Of a DNA stretch of 64,000 nt, positions 1-11,462 are shown piece by piece. Below the pieces are notes generated by a model. That model was not told where the DNA came from and did not search any database. It saw only the letters and a program-made list of their open reading frames with translations. The stretch is from NCBI RefSeq assembly GCF_027531545.1, contig NZ_JAPZSC010000001.1, positions 62,001 through 126,000 on the forward strand, given 5' to 3'. Numbering within the stretch: position 1 is the first letter of the stretch; every line of letters starts with the position of its first letter. The stretch is from Silanimonas sp. Lineage in GTDB: Bacteria > Pseudomonadota > Gammaproteobacteria > Xanthomonadales > Xanthomonadaceae. A program made the position numbers and the translations under genes.

Positions 1-410
1 TCGATTCCCGCAAAGGGCGGCAGCTCGCGGCGAACCCGCAGGCCGCGCTGCTGTTCCTGTGGAAGACCCTGCGCGAACAGGTGCAGGCCAAGATCGAAGG
101 CACGGTGGAACCGGTCACCGCCGCCGAGGCCGACGCCTACTTCGCCAGCCGCCCGCGCGAGAGCCAGATCGGCGCGTGGGCGTCGCTGCAGTCGCAGACG
201 CTGGATTCACGCGAGACCTTCGAAGCGCGCATCGCCGAATTCACCGCGAAGTTCGACGGCGGCCCGGTGCCGCGCCCGTCGCACTGGTCGGGCTTCCGCG
301 TGGTGCCGGAGATGATCGAGCTCTGGTACGGCGCAAAGTACCGGCTGCATGAGCGCCAGCGCTATGCTCGGGTGGACGGCCGCTGGACGAAGCGGATGCT
401 CTACCCCTGA
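1..410 (+). CDS. pdxH: Pyridoxamine 5'-phosphate oxidase, 5'-truncated by the window edge
   Basis: FMN-dependent cytosolic enzyme that oxidises pyridoxine/pyridoxamine 5'-phosphate to pyridoxal 5'-phosphate. The frame is open from base 3 and gives about 135 residues to the stop. The visible part contains the family segments [11 protein letters not shown] (FMN/phosphate-binding region), [23 protein letters not shown] and the C-terminal signature around [13 protein letters not shown]. The family is normally about 200-220 residues, so roughly the first third lies outside the window. An internal GTG at 81 could be mistaken for a start, but the conserved residues upstream show it is internal. A metallopeptidase gene follows after 10 bases. 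Confidence 0.93.
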   Translation, partial: DSRKGRQLAANPQAALLFLWKTLREQVQAKIEGTVEPVTAAEADAYFASRPRESQIGAWASLQSQTLDSRETFEARIAEFTAKFDGGPVPRPSHWSGFRVVPEMIELWYGAKYRLHERQRYARVDGRWTKRMLYP

Positions 411-420
411 GGAGCCCCCC

Positions 421-1356
421 ATGAAGTGGCAGCGCGCGCGGCAGAGCCAGAACGTCGAGGATCGCCGCGGCAGCGGCTGGCGCGGCGACGGCACCGGCGG
501 GTGGCGCGGTGGTGGCCGGCTTCCCGTGCGTGGCGGCGGCTTGGGGCTGGGCGGGCTCATCGCGATCGTGCTCATCGGCTGGGTGATGGGCATCAGCCCG
601 ATGGAGATGCTCGGGCTCCTCAACCAGCAGCAAGGCGACGTCCCCGCCCAATCCGCGCCGGAACGGCCGTCAGAGCGCGGCGCGGCGAACGACCCCGCGG
701 CCCTTCCGGCCGACCCCCAGCGCGATTTCGTCGCCAGCATCCTCGGCGACACCGAGGATGTGTGGGGCGCGGTGTTCCAGCAGAACGGCCAGTCCTATCC
801 CGCGCCGAGGCTCGTGCTGTTCAGCGGTGCGGTGCAAAGCGCCTGCGGGCAGGCGACGTCGGCCGTGGGGCCGTTCTACTGCCCCGGCGATCGGCAGGTG
901 TACATCGACCGGGATTTCTTCGAGGAGATGCAGGCCCGGCTCGGCGGTGGTGGGGATTTCGCCGAGGCCTACGTGATCGCACACGAGGTCGGGCACCACA
1001 TCCAGACGATCACCGGCGTGTCGGCACGGGTGAACGCCGCGCGGCGCCGCGGCGAGAACGTCGAGGGCGATGGCGGCCTGCTGGTGCGGCAGGAGCTGCA
1101 GGCCGACTGCTACGCCGGTGTCTGGGCGCACCACGCGCAGGCGCGCCACCAGTGGCTGGAGCCCGGCGATATCGAGGAGGCCCTCAGCACCGCGACCGCC
1201 ATCGGCGACGACGCGCTGCAGCGGCAGGCGCGCGGCGTCGTGGTGCCGGACAGCTTCTCGCACGGCACCAGCGAGCAGCGCGTGCGCTGGTTCAGCCGTG
1301 GCTTCGAGGGCGGCCAGCCGAACGACTGCGACACCTTCGCGGCGCAGTCGCTCTAG
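421..1356 (+). CDS. YpfJ-family neutral zinc metallopeptidase, membrane-anchored
   Basis: 311 residues. It matches the putative neutral zinc metallopeptidase family (YpfJ/KPN_02809 type). The N-terminus is Gly/Arg-rich, followed by one membrane segment at about residues 38-58 (LGGLIAIVLIGWVMGI), a low-complexity linker, and the catalytic region with HEVGH at about residues 188-192. A second conserved block, QELQADCYAG near residue 225, probably supplies another zinc ligand. The ATG at 421 is chosen because it follows GGAG just after the pdxH stop and gives the family's typical MKW start. The physiological substrate of this family is not known to me. It converges with the acyl-CoA dehydrogenase gene, three bases away. 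Confidence 0.88.
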   Translation: MKWQRARQSQNVEDRRGSGWRGDGTGGWRGGGRLPVRGGGLGLGGLIAIVLIGWVMGISPMEMLGLLNQQQGDVPAQSAPERPSERGAANDPAALPADPQRDFVASILGDTEDVWGAVFQQNGQSYPAPRLVLFSGAVQSACGQATSAVGPFYCPGDRQVYIDRDFFEEMQARLGGGGDFAEAYVIAHEVGHHIQTITGVSARVNAARRRGENVEGDGGLLVRQELQADCYAGVWAHHAQARHQWLEPGDIEEALSTATAIGDDALQRQARGVVVPDSFSHGTSEQRVRWFSRGFEGGQPNDCDTFAAQSL

Positions 1357-1359
1357 CGC

Positions 1360-3135
<1,776 letters not shown>

Positions 3136-3215
3136 GGGGAGGTTCCGGGAAAGGCGGGCCAAGGGCACCGCGAAGTCTGGGGAGCGCGGCGAGAAGGCGC
3201 CGCGAGCATCGCCGA

Positions 3216-4031
3216 TCAGGCGGGGGGCGTGGCGTAGCCCTCGCGCCACGTCGGGTAGCGCGGCTGCCAGCCGCTGCCGCGCAAGCGCGCATTCGACACC
3301 CGCTTGCCGGTCGTGGGGCCGTCAGCGGCACCCAGCGCTGGCAGGCCGAGGCGCGCGCGCAGGCCATCGACCACCTCGTGCTCAAGTGTCGGCGCATCGT
3401 CGTTGCCGCAGTAGACACGGGCGATGCGCGGCGGTTGAAGCAGGTGCAACAGCGCGCCGGCGACGTCCTCGACATGGATGCGGTTGGTCCAGCGTGGCTC
3501 GCCGGGTTCGTCCCGGCGCGCGCGGTTCCACATCCGCTCGCGGCCCGGGCCATAGATGCCCGAAGCGCGGAAGGCCGCGGCGTCGGGATGGGCATCGAGT
3601 TCACGCTCGGCCTCGAGAAGCACGCGGCCGTTGAAGGCGGTGGCGTCGGCGGGCGTGTCTTCGTCCACGGTGGCACCAGCGTCTTCGGCGTAGACGGCCG
3701 TGCTGGAGACGAACAGCACACGGCCGATCTCGCTGCGGTCGAGCAGGCGCCGCAGGCCGTCGCGGTACAGCGCGCGATAGGCGGCCTCGGTGCGCTCGTC
3801 TGGCGCGGCGCAGAACACCAGGGCGTCGAGCCGCTTGGGGATCGCCGCGAAGCCCTCGCCGCTGCGCAGGTCGGCGCGCAGGGCGCGGATGCCGGGCCCC
3901 ATCGCCACGTCCCGGCGGCGCAGCGCGAGCGCGTCGAACCCGTTCGCGGCCGCCAGGGCGGCGAGGCGCGAGCCGGTGTCGCCGGCGCCGGCGATCAGCA
4001 GGCTGCGGCGGGTGTCGTGCAGGGCGGGCAT
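3216..4031 (-). CDS. NAD(P)-binding SDR-family protein, YeeZ-like
   Basis: 271 residues with an N-terminal Rossmann glycine motif (IAGAGDTGSRLA, residues 13-24), VLFVSSTAVYAED in the position of the SDR catalytic strand, and ASGIYGPGRERMW, typical of the NAD-dependent epimerase/dehydratase (extended/atypical SDR) superfamily. The closest familiar group is the E. coli YeeZ type, which has no firm reaction. It lies 80 bases upstream of the acyl-CoA dehydrogenase on the same strand and is divergent from aroK with about 55 bases between start codons. The product is probably cytosolic; the substrate is unknown. Confidence 0.8.
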   Translation of the reverse strand: MPALHDTRRSLLIAGAGDTGSRLAALAAANGFDALALRRRDVAMGPGIRALRADLRSGEGFAAIPKRLDALVFCAAPDERTEAAYRALYRDGLRRLLDRSEIGRVLFVSSTAVYAEDAGATVDEDTPADATAFNGRVLLEAERELDAHPDAAAFRASGIYGPGRERMWNRARRDEPGEPRWTNRIHVEDVAGALLHLLQPPRIARVYCGNDDAPTLEHEVVDGLRARLGLPALGAADGPTTGKRVSNARLRGSGWQPRYPTWREGYATPPA

Positions 4032-4086
4032 GCGGGCGTGATCGCTCGGCGATGAATTGGCGGGAGGCCGATGCTACCGTTCGCTA

Positions 4087-4626
4087 ATGAATCCCGCGGT
4101 GAACCTCGTGCTCGTCGGCCCCATGGGCGCTGGCAAGACCTCCATCGGCAAGCGCCTCGCCGAGCGCTTCGGCTTGGCCTTTGTCGACCTCGACCACGCC
4201 ATCGAAGCCGCCACCGGCGTGCGCGTGGCCGACATCTTCGAGCGCGAAGGCGAGGCGGGCTTCCGCGATCGCGAGGCGCGCCAGCTGGCGATCGAACTCG
4301 ACGGCGAAGACAAGCTGGTCGCCACCGGCGGCGGCGCCGTATTGCGCGAGGAAAGCCGCCGCCTGATGCGCGAACGCGGCTACGTGCTGCACCTCGCGGT
4401 GTCGGTCGAGGAGCAGCTCCGGCGCCTCGCCAACGACCGCGTTCGCCCGCTGCTGCAGCGCCCCGACCGCGAGGCGGTGCTGCGCACGATGGCCGCCACG
4501 CGTGCGCCGCTGTACGACGAAGTGGCCGACCTGCGCTTCGACTCGAGCGGCCTCACGCCCGCGCAGGCCTGCGAAAAACTCATCCCGCAGCTCCGCGACC
4601 GCTGGTTGCGGGCGAGGGCCGCGTGA
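4087..4626 (+). CDS. aroK: Shikimate kinase
   Basis: 179 residues. It phosphorylates shikimate with ATP in the chorismate pathway. The Walker A motif GPMGAGKT is at residues 11-18, VDLDHAIE holds the DxD-type shikimate/Mg-binding residues, FRDREAR and the glycine loop ATGGGAVL follow, and the lid arginine region is NDRVRPLLQ. The ATG at 4087 is chosen because it places the P-loop at the normal distance from the N-terminus; an upstream alternative start adds ten non-homologous residues. The stop overlaps the aroB start by one base (TGATG), so the two are translationally coupled. Confidence 0.96.
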   Translation: MNPAVNLVLVGPMGAGKTSIGKRLAERFGLAFVDLDHAIEAATGVRVADIFEREGEAGFRDREARQLAIELDGEDKLVATGGGAVLREESRRLMRERGYVLHLAVSVEEQLRRLANDRVRPLLQRPDREAVLRTMAATRAPLYDEVADLRFDSSGLTPAQACEKLIPQLRDRWLRARAA

Positions 4627-5707
4627 TGCGCACGGTCGACGTCGAACTCGGCACGCGCCGCTACCCGATCCACATCGGCCCCGGACTGCTCGATGACGCA
4701 CCGCGCCTCGCGGCGCTGGCGCCCGGCCGCCATGTGCTCATCGTCAGCGACGCCAACGTCGCGCCGCATTACCTGGCGCGGGTCGAGGCTGCCTTCGCCG
4801 GAAAGCGCGTCGCCAGCCACATCCTTCCGCCGGGCGAGCAGGAGAAGACGCTCGCGCGCTTTGGCGAACTGATGTCGGCGCTGGCCGCCCTCGGCGCCAG
4901 CCGCGATGCAACCCTCATCGCCCTCGGCGGCGGCGTGATCGGCGACATGACCGGTTTCGCCGCGGCCTGCTGGATGCGCGGCGTGCGCTTCGTACAGCTG
5001 CCGACCACCCTGCTCGCGATGGTTGACTCGTCCGTCGGCGGCAAGACCGCCGTCGATCTGCCCGAGGGCAAGAACCTCGTCGGCGCCTTCCACCAGCCTT
5101 CGGCCGTGATCGCCGACACCGCCACGCTGACGACGCTGCCGGATCGCGAGCTGCGCGCGGGCCTCGCCGAAGTGATCAAGTACGGCGCGCTCGGCGACGC
5201 GGCATTCTTCGACTGGGTGGCGGCCAACGCGACCGCCCTGCTGTCGCGCGACGCCGACGCGCTGGCCCACGCCATCGCCACCAGCTGCGCGCACAAGGCC
5301 GGCATCGTCGCCCGTGACGAGACCGAAACCGGCGAACGCATGCTGTTGAACCTCGGACACACCTTCGGCCACGCCATCGAGGCCGAGCAGGGTTTCGGCG
5401 GCCTCGTGCACGGCGAAGCCGTTGCCGTGGGCATGGTGTTGGCCGCACGACTGAGCGCTGGGCTTGGTCTCGCTCCCGCACAGGACACGGAGCGACTGGT
5501 CGCCGCACTCGACGCGCTCGGCCTCCCCGCCGCTGTCCCTGAGGGCCTTGATCCCGAGGCGTTGCTCGCGCGCATGCGGCTCGACAAGAAGAACCTCAGC
5601 GGCACGCTGCGGCTGATCCTCTGGCGTGGCATCGGCCAAGCCTTCGTCGCCACCGGCGTCGAGGAGCACGCCGTGCATGCCGCGCTGGCGGCACCCCCGG
5701 TCCCGGC

Positions 5708-5711
<4 letters not shown>
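4626..5711 (+). CDS. aroB: 3-dehydroquinate synthase
   Basis: 361 residues, the usual length. It converts DAHP to 3-dehydroquinate using NAD+ and a divalent metal. The NAD-binding stretch [14 protein letters not shown] lies near residues 101-114, [12 protein letters not shown] follows, and metal ligands are expected in GLAEVIKYG (Glu near 181), [10 protein letters not shown] (His near 247) and [10 protein letters not shown]. It is the middle gene of aroK-aroB-FAD oxidase with one- and four-base overlaps, the classic aroKB pairing of gammaproteobacteria with an added third gene. Confidence 0.96.
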
Positions 5712-7048
<1,337 letters not shown>

Positions 7049-7055
7049 GGCATCC

Positions 7056-7071
7056 GGACGCGCAAGCGTCC
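7056..7071 (+). terminator. Short hairpin after the aroK-aroB-oxidase operon
   Basis: GGACGC, loop GCAA, GCGTCC: a perfect 6-bp stem with a GNRA tetraloop, seven bases after the stop at 7048. There is no T tract, so it may stabilise the 3' end rather than terminate by itself. Confidence 0.4.
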
Positions 7072-7133
7072 ATCACCCGGCCCGCAACGAGGCTGGCCCG
7101 CCCCGTCACCTCTCTCTCGACGTTTCCGGCGGT

Positions 7134-7167
7134 CGATCCGAAGGGGACATCCATGTCCCTCGGATCG
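7134..7167. repeat. Long imperfect inverted repeat
   Basis: Left arm CGATCCGAAGGGGACAT (7134-7150), two-base loop, right arm ATGTCCCTCGGATCG (7153-7167). The arms pair over 15 bases with two bulged bases on the left. This is either an intrinsic hairpin of a dispersed element or an operator-like palindrome; nothing in the sequence decides between them. Confidence 0.6.
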
Positions 7168-7514
7168 ATCGCTCATCCTGAGCGACCCCTTCGGGGCTTT
7201 CGCCTCGACAGCGCGCCGGGGCTCCTTATTCGCCTCGCTGCGGGCCGGGTGCTGGCGCTGCGCGTTCGTCACACGTCGAAGCCACGCTGCAACGTTGCGC
7301 CTCGCTGACCCGCCGCTCTGCGCTCGAATGAGCGGCGAAGGGTGTGGAGCGCCGCGCCCGCGGGGTGAGGGGCCAGCGACAAGCGAGCCATGGATGGCGA
7401 GCGCGCGGCTCGGGGCAGGACAGACCCGAGTCCGCGGAGAGCGGCCCATCGCCACGCGCGGCAGGCGCGACGGCGCGCTCCCCGCGCGATAATGCGCCGA
7501 CCACGGAGACCCGC

Positions 7515-8003
7515 ATGCCCTACACCCCGATCACCGGCACCCTCGGCTACGTGCTCTCGCCAGACGGCAGGCACGTGCTGATGGTCCACCGCAACGCGCG
7601 GCCCGGCGACGAGCACCTCGGCAAGTACAACGGCCTCGGCGGCAAGCTCGAGGCGGACGAGGACGTCGCCGCCGGCATGGCGCGCGAGATCCACGAGGAA
7701 GCCGGCCTCACCGTCACCGCGATGGAACTGCGCGGCACGATCAGCTGGCCGGGCTTCGGCAAGAACGGCGAGGACTGGCTCGGCTTCGTCTTCCTGATCA
7801 CCGCCTTCGAGGGCGAGGCACCGACGCGCAATGTCGAGGGCGACCTCGAATGGGTGCCGCTCGACCGCCTGATGGACCTGCCGATGTGGGAAGGCGATCG
7901 CCACTTCCTGCCCCTGGTGTTCGACGGCGACCGCCGGCCCTTCCACGGCGTGATGCCCTACCGCGACGGCCGGATGGTGCGCTGGGCCTACTCGAGGTTC
8001 TGA
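7515..8003 (+). CDS. Nudix hydrolase (8-oxo-dGTP diphosphatase-like)
   Basis: 162 residues, cytosolic pyrophosphohydrolase. A complete Nudix box is visible: G-x5-E-x7-REIHEEAGL, beginning at GGKLEADEDVAAGMAR (about residues 42-57). The N-terminus TLGYVLSPDGRHVLMVHRN and the length suit MutT/8-oxo-dGTP-type enzymes, but substrate range varies widely in this superfamily. The ATG at 7515 follows GGAG at 7505-7508 and gives a compact Nudix protein; an upstream in-frame extension is Arg-rich and lies in the repeat-like stretch. The gene seems monocistronic, with the next start 66 bases on. Confidence 0.86.
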   Translation: MPYTPITGTLGYVLSPDGRHVLMVHRNARPGDEHLGKYNGLGGKLEADEDVAAGMAREIHEEAGLTVTAMELRGTISWPGFGKNGEDWLGFVFLITAFEGEAPTRNVEGDLEWVPLDRLMDLPMWEGDRHFLPLVFDGDRRPFHGVMPYRDGRMVRWAYSRF

Positions 8004-8069
8004 GGCGAGGCTTGCCGGCCGCCGCGCGACGGCCTAGCGTGGCGCCGACTCCCTTGCGGACGCCGGCCC

Positions 8070-8888
8070 ATGGCGTGGTTGATCGATCTCTTGCTCGCGC
8101 TGCTGTGGATCGGCGGCAGCATCGGCCTCGTGCTCGCCGTGCATGCGGCCGGTCGGCGCTGGATGGCGCCACCGCCCGCGCCGGAAGGCACGCCGCCCGC
8201 GGCCGACGGCCATGACCACCCGCCGGTGGTGCGCGACGCGGCGCAGGTGATCGGGTTGCGCACCGCCGCGCTTTTCGGCGTCATCCTCGCGATGGTCTAC
8301 GCGCAGGAACTGGGCCAGTACCAGCAGGTGCGCGAGGGCCTCTCCCGCGAGGCGGTGGCCATCGCCGATGTCTTCCATGACGCCGGACGCTACGGCGGGG
8401 ACCTCGCCGAGCCGGTGCAGTCCGCCATGCGCGACTACGTGCGCTTCGTCGTCGACCGCGAGTGGCGGCTGCTCGGCACGGAAAGGCGCCTCTCCCGCCG
8501 CGCTTGGGACGCCCGCGAACGGGCGTATGCGGCAGTGCTCGACGCCCTGCCCGCGACGCCGCGCGAAGTGGCGCTGCGCGAGCGCATGCTGGCCCGCCTC
8601 GGCGTGATCGCCGAGCATCGCCACCTGCGCGAGGAGTGGGCCGAGCAGGGCTTCAGCGTGGTGTTCTGGCTGCCGGCGCTGGCGGGGCTGGTGCTGGTGA
8701 CCCTGCCGCTCTGCGTGTTTCCGCCGACGCGGCAAACCCGCCTGCTGTTGGCGAGCCTTGGCGCCTACGCCGGCCTCGTGCTGTTCTTCGTGCAGGCGTT
8801 CTCCAGCCCCTTCACCTACCCGCTCCACGATCCGCCCGGCGCCTTCGAGCGCCTGCTGGAAAACGACTTCGACGCCCGCGCGCCCTGA
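8070..8888 (+). CDS. Inner-membrane protein, DUF4239/bestrophin-like
   Basis: 272 residues. Membrane segments are predicted by eye at about 4-24 (LIDLLLALLWIGGSIGLVLAV), 66-82, 195-215 (VFWLPALAGLVLVTLPL) and 225-245. The soluble middle part carries repeated charged helices, and the C-terminus has FSSPFTYPLHDPPGAFERLL, which resembles the conserved end of DUF4239 (bestrophin-like domain) proteins. No function is established for the family beyond a possible channel relationship. It converges with the beta-propeller gene. I would not assign a role beyond integral membrane protein. Confidence 0.6.
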   Translation: MAWLIDLLLALLWIGGSIGLVLAVHAAGRRWMAPPPAPEGTPPAADGHDHPPVVRDAAQVIGLRTAALFGVILAMVYAQELGQYQQVREGLSREAVAIADVFHDAGRYGGDLAEPVQSAMRDYVRFVVDREWRLLGTERRLSRRAWDARERAYAAVLDALPATPREVALRERMLARLGVIAEHRHLREEWAEQGFSVVFWLPALAGLVLVTLPLCVFPPTRQTRLLLASLGAYAGLVLFFVQAFSSPFTYPLHDPPGAFERLLENDFDARAP

Positions 8889-8922
8889 GGCGCGCTGCCG
8901 CAGCGGCGGTTGAGCGCGACGC

Positions 8923-10194
8923 CTAGTCCTGCGCCCGAAGCCACGCCGCGCGGACCCGCGGGCCCTGCACGGTGGGTTCGGTCCACGCGACCATCGCGAC
9001 GTCGCCGCCGGTGGCCGCGAGGCGCGGATGCCCGAGCTGGCGGCCCGGCGGCAGCCGCACCACGTCGATGCGCTCGCCAACGCGGCCGTGCGCATCGACT
9101 TCGGCCACGCGCAGCACCGCGCTGCCCGCATCGCTGCCGACCCAGCTGACGAGGAAGCCGCCGTCGCGCCACGGCGCCACATCGACGCGCCCCAGCACCG
9201 ACTCGCCGGCTTCGAGCACCGCGGGCTCCGCGAACGCCGCGCCTGCGCGCGGGCTGATCGCCAGCTTCACTTCGAGCGGCCCCGCGGCCATCGTCGGCCA
9301 GGCGACGGCGAGCGCGTCGCCGTTCACCGCGGCGGCCGGGCCGTTCACCGGGCAGCCCGGCATGCGCCACTGGTCGTCGTGCACGGACTGCGCGGCCTGC
9401 CAGCGCCCCGCGCTCGAGCGCCGCACCAGCGCGATATCGCGGATGCCTTCGGCGTGGTCGCGGTACACCGCGATGGCCTCGCCACCGCGACGCACGAGAT
9501 CGGTCTGGCAACAGGAGCAGGTGTCGGCATCGAGCTTCGCGCCCTCGCGCGCCACGCCGTCGCGGCCGAGCACCGCGCTGCGCAGGCTCATCGGGCCCTC
9601 GTCGTGGCCGTGTTCGTGGCCGTTCGACGCGCCGTGGCCGGCATGCGCTGCGTCCTGGCGGCCATCCAGCCACACCATCAGCACGCGGTCGCCACCATCG
9701 GGCAGCAGCGAGACGAAACCGTGCTGCACGGATTGGCCGTCGTCGTTGACCTTCACCGGCGGCTGCCACGTGGCGCCGCCGTCGAGGCTTCGCTGCAGGT
9801 GGATGTCGTAGGCGTAGGTCGAGCCCGCCGACTTGCGCAGGGTGAACGTCACCCAGTCGCCGTTGTCGAGGACGGCGAGCGAGGGGAAATCCGCCCAGTT
9901 CACGAACCAGTCGTCGCCGCGGGCGACGGCGGCCTGCGCCGAGGGGATGGACGAAGCCTCGGACGGATTCGCGCCTACGCGACGCGGCGCATCGAAGCGC
10001 GCGACCTGCAGATCGGCATCCGTGCCGCGCTTCTGCTGCCAGGTGAGCGCGAAGCTGCCTTCGCGCGTCGCCGTGAGGCTCGGCTGCGCGCTGTTCGGCC
10101 CCGGCGTCCACGCCAGCGGCTCGACCTGCACGGCCAGCGCCGGCAGTGCGGCGACGGCCAAGCCGAAGCCCAGCACGATGACGCGCCGGTTCAT
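8923..10194 (-). CDS. Secreted sialidase-like beta-propeller with CSCC motif and His-rich insert
   Basis: 423 residues with an N-terminal signal peptide (MNRRVIVLGFGLAVAALPALA). An Asp-box (SLDGGATW, near residue 135) marks the sialidase/BNR propeller fold. The conserved elements DTCSCCQTD (near 225), AVYRDHAEGIRDIAL and WRMPGCPVNGPAAA (near 277) match a group usually named exo-alpha-sialidase that lacks an obvious sialidase active site. Residues about 178-195 contain HAGHGASNGHEHGHDEG, a histidine-rich insert suggesting metal binding. The start overlaps the HAD gene stop by four bases (ATGA), so the two are coupled. The glycosidase function is doubtful; a periplasmic metal-related role is an inference. 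Confidence 0.72.
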   Translation of the reverse strand: MNRRVIVLGFGLAVAALPALAVQVEPLAWTPGPNSAQPSLTATREGSFALTWQQKRGTDADLQVARFDAPRRVGANPSEASSIPSAQAAVARGDDWFVNWADFPSLAVLDNGDWVTFTLRKSAGSTYAYDIHLQRSLDGGATWQPPVKVNDDGQSVQHGFVSLLPDGGDRVLMVWLDGRQDAAHAGHGASNGHEHGHDEGPMSLRSAVLGRDGVAREGAKLDADTCSCCQTDLVRRGGEAIAVYRDHAEGIRDIALVRRSSAGRWQAAQSVHDDQWRMPGCPVNGPAAAVNGDALAVAWPTMAAGPLEVKLAISPRAGAAFAEPAVLEAGESVLGRVDVAPWRDGGFLVSWVGSDAGSAVLRVAEVDAHGRVGERIDVVRLPPGRQLGHPRLAATGGDVAMVAWTEPTVQGPRVRAAWLRAQD

Positions 10195-10901
10195 GCGTCC
10201 CAACCGGCCAGCACGGCCGGCACCGCGCCGGCATTCGGCACGCTGGCGAAGCGCGGATGCGCCGGGTCGATCTCGGCGCGGTCCAAGGCCCACACCAGCG
10301 GGTACGGCACGTGGATGCCCCAGCCGCCCAGCGCCAGCACCGGCGCGATATCGGACTTCTGCGAGTTGCCGACCATCGCGAACTCCGCAGGCGACACGTC
10401 GAACTCCTTGAACAGCCGCGTGTAGCTCTTCTCGTCCTTCTCACTGACGATCTCGATGCGCTGGAACAGGTCGGCGAGTCCCGACGCAGCGACCTTCCGC
10501 TCCTGGTGGAAGAGGTCGCCCTTGGTGATCAGCACCACGCGATGCGTCGCGGCCACGGCCTCGACGGCGGACCGCACGCCGGGCAGCAGCTCGACGGGAT
10601 GCTGCAGGATCGATTTGCCGAGGCCCACGATGCGGTGCAGGTCGGCCGCGCTGATGCGCTCGCCGCTCAGGGCGATGGCGGTCTCGATCATCGAGAGCGT
10701 CATGCCCTTGGCGCCGTAGCCGAACAGCTTGATGTTCTCGCGCTCGGTCGCGAGCAGGCGCTCGTGCACGCCGGCGTCGGCCAGATCCACGTAGCCACCG
10801 ACGATGCGCTCGAACTCCGCGTGCGCCTCGTGGAAATACGTTTCGCTGTGCCAGAGGGTGTCGTCGGCATCGAAGCCGACCAGGGTGATGCTACGGGCCA
10901 C
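10191..10901 (-). CDS. HAD-family hydrolase
   Basis: 236 residues. HAD motifs in order: I, FDADDTLWHSE (nucleophile Asp near residue 10); II, LITKGD; III, KDEKSYTRLF; IV, MVGNSQKSDI. The cap is helical and inserted after motif I (subfamily I). This is a cytosolic phosphatase of unknown substrate, probably acting on a small phosphorylated metabolite. It is followed directly by the secreted beta-propeller gene with a four-base overlap and preceded four bases upstream by the DUF1993 gene, so the three form one transcript. Confidence 0.83.
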   Translation of the reverse strand: MARSITLVGFDADDTLWHSETYFHEAHAEFERIVGGYVDLADAGVHERLLATERENIKLFGYGAKGMTLSMIETAIALSGERISAADLHRIVGLGKSILQHPVELLPGVRSAVEAVAATHRVVLITKGDLFHQERKVAASGLADLFQRIEIVSEKDEKSYTRLFKEFDVSPAEFAMVGNSQKSDIAPVLALGGWGIHVPYPLVWALDRAEIDPAHPRFASVPNAGAVPAVLAGWDA

Positions 10902-10905
10902 GGCC

Positions 10906-11418
10906 TCAGCCCTGCCCCATGCCGACCGGTCCGAGGTAATCGGCCTTGCCCAGCGGAACGCCGGCGTGGCGAAGCAGGGCGTAGGTGGTCGTCACGTGGA
11001 AGTGCACGTTCGGCAGGATGAAGGCGAACAGGTAGTCGAGGCCCTTGAAGTGCAGGTCGCCGCGGGCGCGGGTGGGCACGGTGATGTCGCGCGTCTCCGC
11101 CCCTTCGAAGGCCGCGGCCGGCACCGAACCGATGTAGGCGATGGTGCGCTCGACGCGATCGACCAGCTGCTCGAAGCTCGTCTCGGTGTCGTCGAACTTC
11201 GGCGCCTCGCCACCCGTCATGCGGCCGACGCTGTTCTTGGCGATGTCGGTCGCGATCTGCACCTGCCGCGTCAGCGGGAACATGTCCGGGGCGAGGCGCA
11301 TGCCGAGCAGCACCGCCGGGTCCCAGCCCTGCGCGCGGGCGTGGGCCTCGCCTTTGGCGAGGATGTGCTTCAGCTGCGTCAGGGTGCGGACAAGGGCAGG
11401 AACGGTCAGGGCGTGCAT
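10906..11418 (-). CDS. DUF1993 family protein
   Basis: 170 residues. The sequence fits DUF1993: N-terminal HALTVPALVRTLTQLKHIL, then RLAPDMFPLTRQVQIATD and a C-terminal FILPNVHFHVTTTYALLRHAGVPLGKADYLG. The family is a four-helix DinB-like bundle with conserved His positions; no reaction is established. The ATG at 11418 is preferred; a GTG at 11427 adds three residues. Neither has a clear ribosome binding site. It is first in an operon with the HAD hydrolase and beta-propeller, and divergent from the esterase-BVMO gene with 44 bases between starts. Confidence 0.8.
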   Translation of the reverse strand: MHALTVPALVRTLTQLKHILAKGEAHARAQGWDPAVLLGMRLAPDMFPLTRQVQIATDIAKNSVGRMTGGEAPKFDDTETSFEQLVDRVERTIAYIGSVPAAAFEGAETRDITVPTRARGDLHFKGLDYLFAFILPNVHFHVTTTYALLRHAGVPLGKADYLGPVGMGQG

Positions 11419-11462
11419 GGGCGTCACTGGAGATGGACAGGCACGCAGTGTAAATCGTCACC

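Larger units (their letters stand above)
7049..7514 (+). other. 466-base non-coding stretch, probable dispersed repeat material
   Basis: No convincing gene lies between the FAD oxidase stop and the Nudix start. The stretch holds a GNRA-type hairpin (7056-7071), an imperfect 15-17 base inverted repeat (7134-7167), a GCTCA/TGAGC mini-hairpin at 7170-7182 followed by CCCC-TTC-GGGG, and an inverted CTCGGG/CCCGAG pair at 7409-7430. Short open frames here have the Arg/Pro/Ala-rich look of GC noise. Its structure and composition look like the intergenic repeat families common in Xanthomonadaceae, which is a recollection-based inference. It probably also carries the Nudix promoter, which I cannot place. 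Confidence 0.5.

Noticed and set aside
8923-10194. True exo-alpha-sialidase
   Set aside because: Only one clear Asp-box is present and no convincing sialidase active-site arginine triad is seen, while CSCC and GCPVNGPA point to a different propeller group.
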